Positions 7,087 through 15,403 of a DNA stretch of 35,266 nt are shown piece after piece. This DNA is from UBA1402 sp964575345 (GTDB lineage Bacteria > Bacteroidota > Bacteroidia > Bacteroidales > UBA1402). The DNA is taken from positions 1 to 35,266 of the forward strand of contig CAZNQD010000017.1 of the NCBI GenBank assembly GCA_964575345.1, given 5' to 3'. Under the pieces are notes generated by a model. The model had not been told where the DNA came from. It searched no databases and saw nothing but the letters and a program-made list of their open reading frames with translations. Each line of letters opens with the position of its first letter. Positions within the stretch are counted from its first letter, which is position 1. Position numbers and translations under genes: made by a program.

Positions 7087-8166
7087 ATGAGTGATTTTTT
7101 TACGGACATTGCCCAGTTATCATTCAAAACCAGACTGGAAGAATTGAAAGATTACGCCCATGAGTCTTTTGATATTCAGAATGAGCAGCTGTTCAACTTG
7201 CTGAACGACGCTCAGGGCTGTTTTTATGGGCAAAAACACGACTTTAGGAGCATTTTCAGCTATCAGGATTTTCGCGAAAGACTTCCCATTACGCAAAACT
7301 CCGATTTACAACCCTATTTGCGCAAGATGATTGCCGGCAAACCTAACATCTTATGGCCGGGCATCTGCAAACATTTTGTAAAAGCTCCTCAAAACGGGAG
7401 TCAAAAATCCGGAAACAACAAACACTTTCTGCCTGTCAGCGATCAGATGATAAGCGAAAATTTTTTTCAGGGCATCAACGATTGCTATGCTCTGTATTTG
7501 AAGGATCACCCCGAGAGCCGTCTTTTCGCGGCTTTTTCTGTATGGCTGGGGGTGGACAGCAAAGAGGAATATTCGGGGAATATTTCGGCTGTTTTGCGTA
7601 AAAACATGCCTTTTGTTTTGAGTTTACTTACCTTTCCCAACGAACTTCCCGAAGATCAGACTGCCAATGAGCAACTGGCGGAGGAAATTCTGAAGAAATG
7701 TCAGCAGGATAAAATATCCAATTTCCAGGGGACGCCTTCGCTGTTTAAGGCCTTTTTGGACAAAGCATGTGTTTTTTTCGACAAAAAGAACATACAGGAA
7801 ATCTGCCCCTCGGCCGAGGCATTCTTTCACAGGGGCAGCCCCGTCCCCTCTCAGATGGAACAGGGCGTAGAAGGATTGAATTACCAGGCTTCGTATTGCA
7901 GTGCCGAAGGCTTTTTTGGCATTCAGGACCAGCCCGGCCAAGCCGCCCTTTTGCTGATGCTCGATTTAAGTATTTTCTACGAATTTATACCGGTCAACGC
8001 CGCGCTTGAACCTAAAAATGCTGTTCCTCTGGAAGAAGTCGTCCTGGGCCAGGACTACAGAATGATTGTTACCACTTGTTCCGGATTGTGGAGATATTGC
8101 TCCGAAGGCCCGGCTATTCGGTTTGTTTCGGAGAAGCCCTACAAATTTGTATTATGCAACAACTGA
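7087..8166 (+). CDS. GH3-family (adenylate-forming fold) protein, C-terminally truncated and degenerate
   Basis: 359 residues from ATG 7087. It resembles the Bacteroidota branch of the GH3 auxin-responsive-promoter family, acyl-adenylate-forming enzymes related to plant amino acid conjugases, which are usually about 500 residues. Recognisable stretches are NILWP (88-91), a SAEGFFGIQ segment, LMLDLSIFYEFIPV, and GLWRY near the end. Two defects stand out. Where relatives have the nucleotide-binding KSSGTT-x-D-x-SKFIPVS, this protein reads KAPQNGSQKSGNNKHFLPVS (99-118). And the reading frame stops after PYKFVL, where relatives continue with TGRTKHFINAFGEE, so about 120-130 residues of C-terminal domain are absent. 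The last 13 bases overlap the cysS start. It may be a decaying gene or a repurposed fragment; no internal stop or frameshift is seen. Confidence 0.75.
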   Translation: MSDFFTDIAQLSFKTRLEELKDYAHESFDIQNEQLFNLLNDAQGCFYGQKHDFRSIFSYQDFRERLPITQNSDLQPYLRKMIAGKPNILWPGICKHFVKAPQNGSQKSGNNKHFLPVSDQMISENFFQGINDCYALYLKDHPESRLFAAFSVWLGVDSKEEYSGNISAVLRKNMPFVLSLLTFPNELPEDQTANEQLAEEILKKCQQDKISNFQGTPSLFKAFLDKACVFFDKKNIQEICPSAEAFFHRGSPVPSQMEQGVEGLNYQASYCSAEGFFGIQDQPGQAALLLMLDLSIFYEFIPVNAALEPKNAVPLEEVVLGQDYRMIVTTCSGLWRYCSEGPAIRFVSEKPYKFVLCNN

Positions 8167-9644
8167 GTATTTACAATACATTAAGCCGGCAAAAAGAAAT
8201 TTTCAAACCCTTACACGAAGGCCGTGTGGGGCTTTATGTATGCGGCCCCACGGTTTACGGCGATCCGCATCTGGGTCATGCCCGTCCGGCGATAACTTTC
8301 GATATACTGTTTCGTTACCTAAGCCGGCTGGGCTATAAAGTGCGCTACGTCCGTAATATTACCGATGTAGGCCATCTTGAAAACGATGCGGACGAAGGAG
8401 AGGATAAAATTGCCAAAAAAGCCCGGCTTGAAGAGCTCGAACCTATGGAAGTGGTTCAGTATTATTCAAACCGCTACCACAAAGCCATGGATGCGCTTCG
8501 GGTTTTGCCTCCCAGTATTGAGCCTCAGGCCTCGGGGCATATTATTGAGCAGATACAAATGGTGCAGAAAATCCTCGATCACGGTTATGCATACCTGAGC
8601 GAGGGTTCTGTATATTTTGACGTTGAAAAATACAACAAGAACCATCATTACGGCAAATTGTCGGGACGCAACATCGAAGATATGCTCAGTACCACCCGCC
8701 GCCTCGATGGGCAGGACGAAAAGAAAAACAGCATTGACTTTGCCTTGTGGAAGAAAGCATCGCCCGAACATATAATGCGATGGCCATCGCCCTGGAGCGA
8801 AGGTTTCCCCGGCTGGCATATGGAATGTACCGCCATGGGCACCCGCTATCTGGGGGAAGAATTCGATATTCACGGTGGCGGAATGGATTTGCTTTTTCCT
8901 CACCACGAATGCGAGATAGCCCAATCGGTGGCAGCCCTCAACAAAGAAAGCGTCCGCTACTGGATGCACAACAATATGATTACCATCAATGGCCAGAAAA
9001 TGGGCAAGTCGCTCGGAAATTTCATTACCCTGGAGGAATTTTTCAAGGGCAGCCATCCCTCGCTGACACAGGCCTATGCTCCCATGACCATCCGCTTTTT
9101 TATCTTACAGGCTCATTATCGCAGCACGGTGGACTTCAGCAACGAGGCCTTGCAGGCTTCCGAAAAAGGCTACAGCCGCCTGATGGATAGTTTTAAGCGA
9201 TTGCAGGAACTTAAACCGGCAGAGACTTCTACCTTTAACCTCAGTGATTTAAGGCAGAAATGCTTCGATGCCATGAACGACGACCTGAATACGCCTGTGG
9301 TCATCTCACATCTCTTTGAAGCAGGCAAGGCCATCAACAGCATCTTTGATGGCAATGCCGGTATTTCGGCCGGCGATCTGAAAGAACTCCGCGAGGTTTT
9401 TGCGCTCTTTGTCAGCGAAATACTAGGCCTGGATCCAATAACAGGCCCGCAGGACAATGCAAAAATGCAGGCAGAGCAGGCAGCCTACAGGGCCGCTGTA
9501 GATCTTTTGCTGGAGCTCCGTCTCGAAGCCAAAGCCAACAAAGACTGGGAACAAGCCGACAAGATACGCAACCAGCTGGCGACGCTCGGCTTTGAAGTAA
9601 TGGACAGAAAAGAGGGTTCCGATTGGAAATGGTCTGCTCCCTGA
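8154..9644 (+). CDS. cysS: Cysteinyl-tRNA synthetase
   Basis: Class I synthetase that charges tRNA-Cys. It is 496 residues from ATG 8154. The HIGH-type motif is HLGH (39-42) and the KMSKS-type loop is KMGKS (282-286). The zinc ligands of the E. coli enzyme align to Cys30, Cys225, His250 and Glu254, all present. An upstream in-frame ATG at 8076 is rejected because its extra 26 residues are the out-of-frame reading of the GH3-like gene and do not resemble CysRS. The start lies inside the end of that gene, so translation of the two may be linked. Identification is secure. Confidence 0.97.
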   Translation: MQQLSIYNTLSRQKEIFKPLHEGRVGLYVCGPTVYGDPHLGHARPAITFDILFRYLSRLGYKVRYVRNITDVGHLENDADEGEDKIAKKARLEELEPMEVVQYYSNRYHKAMDALRVLPPSIEPQASGHIIEQIQMVQKILDHGYAYLSEGSVYFDVEKYNKNHHYGKLSGRNIEDMLSTTRRLDGQDEKKNSIDFALWKKASPEHIMRWPSPWSEGFPGWHMECTAMGTRYLGEEFDIHGGGMDLLFPHHECEIAQSVAALNKESVRYWMHNNMITINGQKMGKSLGNFITLEEFFKGSHPSLTQAYAPMTIRFFILQAHYRSTVDFSNEALQASEKGYSRLMDSFKRLQELKPAETSTFNLSDLRQKCFDAMNDDLNTPVVISHLFEAGKAINSIFDGNAGISAGDLKELREVFALFVSEILGLDPITGPQDNAKMQAEQAAYRAAVDLLLELRLEAKANKDWEQADKIRNQLATLGFEVMDRKEGSDWKWSAP

Positions 9645-9664
9645 TTGACTGAAATCCTTGTTTT

Positions 9665-10558
9665 TTAATTTAAATCTTCCTGAGGATGTCGTAAATTTTC
9701 GGCCTGTTCGAAGACGGCTTTCACCGAACCAACGCGGATAGGCGATTCTATTTGCAACGGCAGGCGGTTGAGGTCGTTGCCCAGCCAAAGTTTTAGCACA
9801 TCTCCTTTTTTAAAGATAGTGCCTTCGATAAGGCTCAGTTCGAAATAATGGGCGTAACGGGTGTTGCCCCGGTGCAGTTTTATGAGTGCTTTGCCTTTGT
9901 AGCTTAGCCGGACATCGTACTGGCCGTCATCAAGCCTCACCGGTAGATGAATAGGCTGTCCCGAGAAAAGCAGGGAATCGGGAATGTTGCGCATGCGGTA
10001 AATGCTGCTGATTATGTCGAAACCGCAATCTTTGGTGTGGTTGAACGTGGGATTCTTCCAAACTTCCCGGCGTTTCAACTGGGTACGAATATTCCAACCC
10101 TCACTGGTATCGGAGGGCTGGAACAGAAAATTGTCCTGGCCGTGCCACTTACCTTCGTGTGTGTATTTTTTGCTTTCGTAGGGAACAAGACTGAAGGGAT
10201 CGACATATGACTCCAGGGTGTCTCTGACTGTAAAAAAAGCATCGTAGGCTCTATGGGTAACACCCGTGGCTTTGAGATGCAGGGCAGGGTGGCTGTTCAA
10301 TGCTGCAGGGCTTTTGTTTCCGGTTGCAGGGACGCTTTGGGCGGTCCTTGCTTTTGCTGTCCAGGGAGTCATCTTCGTTTCAAAATCACAGATTCCTGCA
10401 GGGATCCAGATAAAGCCGATGTTGTAATAAACCTGATAGCGGATTTTTTCGCCGGCGGCAAAACTGTTATTTTGCAGTGAACAAAGTTCTTTGCCGGATA
10501 GATTCTGAGCTGTAATAAGCCCTGTAATGAATAAACAAAGGATAGAAGGAATCTTCAT
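9665..10558 (-). CDS. DUF3108-family exported protein
   Basis: 297 residues with a signal peptide (hydrophobic stretch in residues 4-18, cleavage probably after about residue 21), so it is periplasmic or outer-membrane associated. The body matches my recollection of DUF3108: FAAGEKIRYQVYYNIGFIWI near the mature start, then a TGVTHRAYDAFFTVRDTLES segment and a C-terminal GTIFKKGDVLKLWLGND stretch. Residues 64-91 form an Ala/Pro/Thr/Ser-rich stretch that looks like an insertion. It lies 9 bases downstream of the Ig-like lipoprotein gene and is probably co-transcribed with it. The family is suspected of acting in the cell envelope, but no activity is known to me. Confidence 0.8.
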   Translation of the reverse strand: MKIPSILCLFITGLITAQNLSGKELCSLQNNSFAAGEKIRYQVYYNIGFIWIPAGICDFETKMTPWTAKARTAQSVPATGNKSPAALNSHPALHLKATGVTHRAYDAFFTVRDTLESYVDPFSLVPYESKKYTHEGKWHGQDNFLFQPSDTSEGWNIRTQLKRREVWKNPTFNHTKDCGFDIISSIYRMRNIPDSLLFSGQPIHLPVRLDDGQYDVRLSYKGKALIKLHRGNTRYAHYFELSLIEGTIFKKGDVLKLWLGNDLNRLPLQIESPIRVGSVKAVFEQAENLRHPQEDLN

Positions 10559-10567
10559 ACCGCCGTT

Positions 10568-12460
10568 TTATCTGCTTTTGGGTTCTGCCGGTTTCAGGTC
10601 TTTAGGTTTTTGCTCCGTCAAGGGCAGAGCCCGGACATCCCAGCTTTCCTTGATTTCCCAGTTAGCCTTGAGGTTGAACAGTTTGTTGTTGTAAAAAACC
10701 TCTTCGGGTTGGCGTTTCGATGCATAATGGCCTGTATCCCAAAGATAATTGCCGTTTGCATCATCCACAGCCCTTAGATAATAATCGCCTGGTTTAATAA
10801 ACAGAAAATCGGCCACTCCTTCTTCCAGTCTTGCTTTACGCACTACATTGTCGCTCTTGTCGAGTAATTCGGCAAAAGCCGGATTGGTAAAACCGCTTAT
10901 GTTTACCGTAAGGCGCGAATAGTCTTTTTCGGCCCGTATGTTGAAACTTTGGCTGAATTTTGCGTTCGTTTTGCCGTACCATCCTTCTACGCAGCCCGAA
11001 TCGATTTCTACCTTGTATTGGGCTTCGAAATCCCAGAGGGCATCCAACACGTAGGTCCTCAATTTTTCCGGATGAGGCTCCAGGGTGAAATCGTTGGTTT
11101 CTATCCAGAGTGTATCTTTTTTGCGGTACAATCTGAAAGGATTCCCATGACTATTTTTTATCGGTGTTTCCCAGGTAAAAAACAGTGTTGAGTAAATTTC
11201 CAGAGTCGGCTTAATGTTCGTTTCCAGCTTGAGATGATCGACCGGTACGACTTGTTCAACAGTGTCTTGTTCCTTGTTGCCTCTGCGGCCACGTTCGCGG
11301 TCAGGCAGGTTTCTTCCGGAAGCAAGACTTGCTTTTCGTGTAAACAGCCTCAGCGTATCGGTGGCCGGTGATGGTAAATTGTTGGAATCTGTTTTAAAAT
11401 ATTCTATTATGACATGTAAGGTGTCGCAGCGGTAGATGCTGCTGTCTTTGATCCAATATATCAGGCTGTCGTTGGTTGGATTGCTTTCGCAGATAAACCA
11501 GTTTAGGCTGTCTGTATGTTCGCCGAAATCTTCGGGAACAGGTTTGAGCAGTTTTAACCCTGGCAGGCTGTCAGATTTGTAACCGAAAGTCAGCGAAAAT
11601 TGTTCTTTGGCCGGACGTTCCGATTTGACCAGATACTGCCTTCCAAAATCTTCCTGGTACAATTTCAAAATCAGGTTGTCGGGCTTGTAGCAAATATAAT
11701 CGACCAATTGTATGGTGTCGATGGTAAGGCTGTCGATCCAGGTAGTGTCGTAGCGTTGACAAATATCGGTCCACAGGCTCACTGCCGAATCGGGAAAGGC
11801 CAGGGCTTCGCCGGGCTGATCAAAACGGTAATCGCGGTTTTTATCGTCGAGGGCAAAAATTTTGTATGGCCCGGGCTTAAGATTCTTAATACAGAAACGC
11901 CCCTGGGCGTCGGTTTTGGAAATTCTCAAAAAGGGCTCTTTAATCAAGGTGCTGTCGCTTAAATCCAGGTGAGCTCCAACCAAAATACTTTTTACGGGAT
12001 TGAGGTTGTCTGCTTTCAGTACTACACCCGAAACCCTCAGGGTATCGATATCGGGGCCGGTAGAGAAAGCAAAAGCGTAATCGCCGTAGGGATTTCTTTC
12101 GTTCAAATCAACGATGGAATTGGTAAAATCGATGGTATACGTTTCGTTCGTTTTTAAACTGTCCTGCAGTTCTACCACGATTTTTTTCATAACGGCGTTA
12201 ACCTGCGGAGGGTTTTTTTGCGGCGGAGAAACTATTACTTTTTCGGAGGCATTCTCTACAGATACAAGCTCGTCAAAATGGATTTCCAGCTTTTTTTTGG
12301 TAAAATTGCGGATGTTGTTTTCGGGAAGGGTTTTAACTAAAGCAGGGGGTGTTTCGTCTTTGGGGCCTCCACCGGGGGATCCGATGCTGGCACAGGACAC
12401 CAATTGCAGGCAAAGCAAACAGAGTGGAATACGAATAAACAGGCTGCGAAAACTTCTCAT
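10568..12460 (-). CDS. Ig-like-domain lipoprotein
   Basis: 630 residues. A lipoprotein signal peptide ends in LQLVSC, making Cys23 the lipidation site, followed by a flexible ASIGSPGGGPKDETPP stretch. Residues about 35-135 look like a bacterial Ig-like domain (Big_5 type: PPALVKTLPENN, then LEIHFDEL, then YTIDFTNSIVDLNERNP). Residues about 145-215 look like a carboxypeptidase-regulatory-like beta sandwich (GVVLKADNLNPV, then DAQGRFCIKNLKPGPYKIFALDD). A related repeat may occur near the C-terminus (PGDYYLRAVDDANGNYLWDTG). The family is widespread in Bacteroidota with no assigned role. Likely outer-membrane anchored. It probably forms an operon with the DUF3108 gene. Confidence 0.83.
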   Translation of the reverse strand: MRSFRSLFIRIPLCLLCLQLVSCASIGSPGGGPKDETPPALVKTLPENNIRNFTKKKLEIHFDELVSVENASEKVIVSPPQKNPPQVNAVMKKIVVELQDSLKTNETYTIDFTNSIVDLNERNPYGDYAFAFSTGPDIDTLRVSGVVLKADNLNPVKSILVGAHLDLSDSTLIKEPFLRISKTDAQGRFCIKNLKPGPYKIFALDDKNRDYRFDQPGEALAFPDSAVSLWTDICQRYDTTWIDSLTIDTIQLVDYICYKPDNLILKLYQEDFGRQYLVKSERPAKEQFSLTFGYKSDSLPGLKLLKPVPEDFGEHTDSLNWFICESNPTNDSLIYWIKDSSIYRCDTLHVIIEYFKTDSNNLPSPATDTLRLFTRKASLASGRNLPDRERGRRGNKEQDTVEQVVPVDHLKLETNIKPTLEIYSTLFFTWETPIKNSHGNPFRLYRKKDTLWIETNDFTLEPHPEKLRTYVLDALWDFEAQYKVEIDSGCVEGWYGKTNAKFSQSFNIRAEKDYSRLTVNISGFTNPAFAELLDKSDNVVRKARLEEGVADFLFIKPGDYYLRAVDDANGNYLWDTGHYASKRQPEEVFYNNKLFNLKANWEIKESWDVRALPLTEQKPKDLKPAEPKSR

Positions 12461-12502
12461 CTGAAATTAGAACACAGGGTTGGAAGATCTTAGAGTTCAG
12501 GG

Positions 12503-12510
12503 CAAATGTA
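12503..12510 (-). promoter_or_regulatory. Putative -7 element for the lipoprotein-DUF3108 operon
   Basis: On the minus strand it reads TACATTTG, a full match to TAnnTTTG, 42 bases before the lipoprotein ATG. No clear -33 TTG is seen. Confidence 0.5.
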
Positions 12511-12555
12511 CGAGTATTTTTTCAATCCATCTTCCGGCATTTAAAAATAATCCAG

Positions 12556-12563
12556 TACCTTTG
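12556..12563 (+). promoter_or_regulatory. -7 element for dapB operon
   Basis: TACCTTTG matches TAnnTTTG and lies 23 bases before the dapB ATG. It is identical to the elements before the helicase, rpsO and parE. Confidence 0.6.
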
Positions 12564-12586
12564 CCGTTTATGTAAAATACAGCATT

Positions 12587-13300
12587 ATGAAGATAGTTTT
12601 GATCGGTTATGGCAAAATGGGGCACGAAATAGAACGGATAGCTTTGGAAAGAGGCCATAGTATTGCCTGTGCCATAGATGTTAACAATCTGGAACTATTT
12701 GAATCGGACGATTTCCGCAAAGCCGACCTTGCCATTGAATTTACCGGTCCTTCTACCGCCCTGCAGAATTACCGCCGCTGTTTTGCGGCAGGTTTGCCTG
12801 TGGTTTCGGGAACTACCGGCTGGCTGGAGCATATGGACGAAATCCGTCAGGCCTGCGAGCAGGGGCAATGCTTCTTTTACGCCTCCAATTTTAGTCTGGG
12901 AGTCAATTTATTTTTTGTACTGAACAAGATGCTGGCCGAAAAAATGAATGCTTTCCCGCAATACGAAGTCAGTCTGAAGGAAATTCATCACGCCCAGAAA
13001 CTGGATGCTCCCAGTGGTACTGCAATAAGCCTGGCAGAAGATATCCTGAAAAACCTCGAACGGAAAAAAACCTGGGTAAATTACGAAAGTAAAAAATCCG
13101 AGGAGCTGAGTATCGTTTCCGAACGTACAGGAAGTGTGCCCGGTTATCACGAAGTTTGCTACGAGTCGGAGGTGGACAGCCTCAAAATTATACACGATGC
13201 CAAAAACAGGGCAGGATTAGCCTTGGGGGCAGTATTGGCTGCCGAATATACCTTAGGCAGAAAAGGTTTGCTGGGCATGCACGATTTACTTGGATTCTAA
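12587..13300 (+). CDS. dapB: 4-hydroxy-tetrahydrodipicolinate reductase
   Basis: NAD(P)H-dependent enzyme of the diaminopimelate/lysine pathway, needed for peptidoglycan precursors. At 237 residues it is the short Bacteroidota form (E. coli has 273). It shows the Rossmann start IVLIGYGKMGHEI and the signature EIHHAQKLDAPSGTA (132-146), in which His134/His135 and Lys138 correspond to the E. coli catalytic pair His159 and Lys163. It is the first gene of a run with lepB 10 bases downstream. Confidence 0.96.
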   Translation: MKIVLIGYGKMGHEIERIALERGHSIACAIDVNNLELFESDDFRKADLAIEFTGPSTALQNYRRCFAAGLPVVSGTTGWLEHMDEIRQACEQGQCFFYASNFSLGVNLFFVLNKMLAEKMNAFPQYEVSLKEIHHAQKLDAPSGTAISLAEDILKNLERKKTWVNYESKKSEELSIVSERTGSVPGYHEVCYESEVDSLKIIHDAKNRAGLALGAVLAAEYTLGRKGLLGMHDLLGF

Positions 13301-13310
13301 TCATAAAAAT

Positions 13311-14762
13311 ATGAGCAATACAGAAAAAAAATACCGGTTTTCTGCTTCCAAAGGTAAGTGGATACGTTTTGGCCTGTGGACTCTGGTCTTTATCTTTTTT
13401 GTTGTCTGGACGGGCAGTTGGTGGTGGCTGTTACCCATTCCTTTTGCTTTTGATTTGTTTATCAGCCGCTATCTTCCCTGGTCTTTCTGGAAAAAATCCA
13501 GGAATAAGACCTTCAGAGTAATTATGGATTGGGTGGACGCCATTGTGTTTGCACTGGTGGCGGTGTATTTTGTCTTTTTGTTCTTTTTTCAAAATTATCA
13601 GATACCCAGTCCTTCGCTCGAAAAATCGCTGCTGGTGGGTGATTATTTATTTGTCAGCAAGCTCAGCTACGGCCCCCGCATGCCCAATACCCCCTTGTCG
13701 TTTCCCCTGGCCCAGCATACCTTGCCCATAGTAAACAGCAAATCCTATTTTGAAAAACCCCAGTGGCCCTACAAACGATTAAAAGGCCTGGGCGAGATTC
13801 AACGCAAGGATATAGTGGTATTTAATTTCCCTGCCGGCGATACGGTTGCCCTGGAAATGCAGAACACCGATTTTTACAGCATTTGTTATTTTATTACACG
13901 CGAAACAGGTGTAAGTATGCAAGAGGCAGGCCGCATTGTCCGCGCAGACCCCAACACCTATGGTGAAGTTGTGTATCGTCCTGTCGACCGGCGTGAGAAT
14001 TACGTTAAACGATGCGTCGGCTTGCCCGGAGACAGTTTACAAATCATCAATAATCAGGTATATATCAATGGCAAAGCCCTCGAGGACGAAGCCGGCACCC
14101 AATACAATTACTTTGTGCAAACCAAGGGCTCTTATTTTAGCGAAGCTCAGTTCAGACAATGGAACATCAGTAAAGAAGATCGTTTGCTCTTTCCAAATTC
14201 ATCTACCTTGCCGGAATTGCTGGGTTTTGAGCCCGATGCGCAAGGCAACAAACTACCGGTGTATCATTTCCCGGCCACCAAAGAGGTGATTGAAAAAATC
14301 AAAAAGAATCCCATTGTGAATGCAGTTCGTATAGAGCCGGCGCAAGTTGGCCCTTACGATCTGGGTGGGCCTGTTTTTACTTTAAGCGATGAAATTTCAT
14401 GGACCCGCGATAACTTCGGCCCTCTGTGGATACCCCGCAAAGGCGCAGTAATTGAACTGAATCCTGTTAACGTGCTGCTTTACGGCAGGGTAATTCGTGC
14501 CTACGAGCGCCACAGCCTCGAAGAACGCCAGGGCCGTTATTTTATTGACGGAGAGCCGGCAGCGCATTACACTTTCGAAATGGATTATTATTGGATGATG
14601 GGTGATAATCGCCATAATTCGGCCGATTCCAGGGCCTGGGGCTTTGTGCCCGAAGACCATGTGGTGGGCAAACCCATGCGCGTATGGCTGTCGCTGGACA
14701 AAGACCGCGATTGGTTTCAGGGTAAAATACGCTGGAAGCGTTTTATGAAAAAAGCCTTTTAA
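13311..14762 (+). CDS. lepB: Signal peptidase I (S26), long Bacteroidota form
   Basis: Membrane serine protease that removes signal peptides from exported proteins. It is 483 residues from ATG 13311; an in-frame TTG at 13290 lies inside dapB and is rejected. Hydrophobic segments lie near 20-52 and 75-93. The catalytic Ser102 is in IPSPSLEKSL, where the usual SM dipeptide is SL, and the general base Lys233 is in YVKRCVGLPGD. The terminal family box MMGDNRHNSADSRAWGFVP is intact. The region between the catalytic Lys box and this last box is expanded by well over 100 residues compared with E. coli-type domains, as is common in this phylum. Co-oriented with dapB and the WbqC-like gene. Confidence 0.94.
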   Translation: MSNTEKKYRFSASKGKWIRFGLWTLVFIFFVVWTGSWWWLLPIPFAFDLFISRYLPWSFWKKSRNKTFRVIMDWVDAIVFALVAVYFVFLFFFQNYQIPSPSLEKSLLVGDYLFVSKLSYGPRMPNTPLSFPLAQHTLPIVNSKSYFEKPQWPYKRLKGLGEIQRKDIVVFNFPAGDTVALEMQNTDFYSICYFITRETGVSMQEAGRIVRADPNTYGEVVYRPVDRRENYVKRCVGLPGDSLQIINNQVYINGKALEDEAGTQYNYFVQTKGSYFSEAQFRQWNISKEDRLLFPNSSTLPELLGFEPDAQGNKLPVYHFPATKEVIEKIKKNPIVNAVRIEPAQVGPYDLGGPVFTLSDEISWTRDNFGPLWIPRKGAVIELNPVNVLLYGRVIRAYERHSLEERQGRYFIDGEPAAHYTFEMDYYWMMGDNRHNSADSRAWGFVPEDHVVGKPMRVWLSLDKDRDWFQGKIRWKRFMKKAF

Positions 14763-14770
14763 AAACTCCA

Positions 14771-15403
14771 ATGTCTGTAGTCTTGTTGTCAACGGCCTAT
14801 CTGGCGCCGGTATCTTATTATGTTTTGCTGGCAGGAGCCGAAAAGGTCACGATAGAACAGCACGAAAACTATCAAAAGCAAAGCTACCGCAACCGCTGCC
14901 TGATTGCTGCCGCCAACGGGCCTCTGGTGTTGAGTATTCCCGTGCAAAAACCCTTGCCCGGCAGGAATTCAATCCGCGACATACAACTGTCCGGGCACGG
15001 GAATTGGCAACACATGCATTGGAACAGTCTGGTTTCGGCCTATCGTTCCAGTCCTTATTTTGATTTTTACCGGGACGATATTCGCCCTTTTTACGAAAAG
15101 AAATACAAGTATTTGTTTGATTTTAACGAGGCTTTGAGAGAAGAAATTTGCAGCTTGATCAACCTGGAAACCGAAATTGAGTACAGCAAATCCTATATAA
15201 CGGAAACAGAGGTGCCGAAAACAGAGATCCTCGATTACAGAGAGCTTTTACACCCCAAAAAAGAAAGACTTGCGGAATTATTGCCCGCACCTTATGTACA
15301 GGTCTTTGCCCGGAAATTTGGCTTCATACCCGATTTGTCGGTACTTGACCTTTTGTTCAACACCGGCCCGGAAGCCTGTTTATTTTTAATGCATAAGCAA
15401 TGA
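14771..15403 (+). CDS. WbqC-like family protein
   Basis: 210 residues. It looks like the WbqC-like family: an N-terminal LLSTAYLAPVSYYVLL, then IEQHENYQKQSYRNRCLIAAANGP and LSIPVQKP, then WNSLVSAYRSSPYFDFY. Some members lie in O-antigen clusters, but the activity is not established. Here it lies between lepB (8 bases upstream) and an M16 peptidase whose ATG overlaps its stop by ATGA. Lipid or polysaccharide envelope work is plausible from family distribution only. Confidence 0.85.
   Translation: MSVVLLSTAYLAPVSYYVLLAGAEKVTIEQHENYQKQSYRNRCLIAAANGPLVLSIPVQKPLPGRNSIRDIQLSGHGNWQHMHWNSLVSAYRSSPYFDFYRDDIRPFYEKKYKYLFDFNEALREEICSLINLETEIEYSKSYITETEVPKTEILDYRELLHPKKERLAELLPAPYVQVFARKFGFIPDLSVLDLLFNTGPEACLFLMHKQ

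Noticed and set aside
8076..8153. Longer cysS reading frame starting at an upstream ATG
   Set aside because: The extra residues are the out-of-frame reading of the GH3-like gene; MQQLSIYNTL at 8154 is the normal CysRS start.
8466..9056. Open frame of 196 codons on the minus strand inside cysS
   Set aside because: Antisense shadow with no coding evidence of its own.
13290..13310. TTG start for lepB
   Set aside because: It lies inside the dapB coding end and would add seven unrelated residues; ATG 13311 follows the dapB stop by 10 bases.
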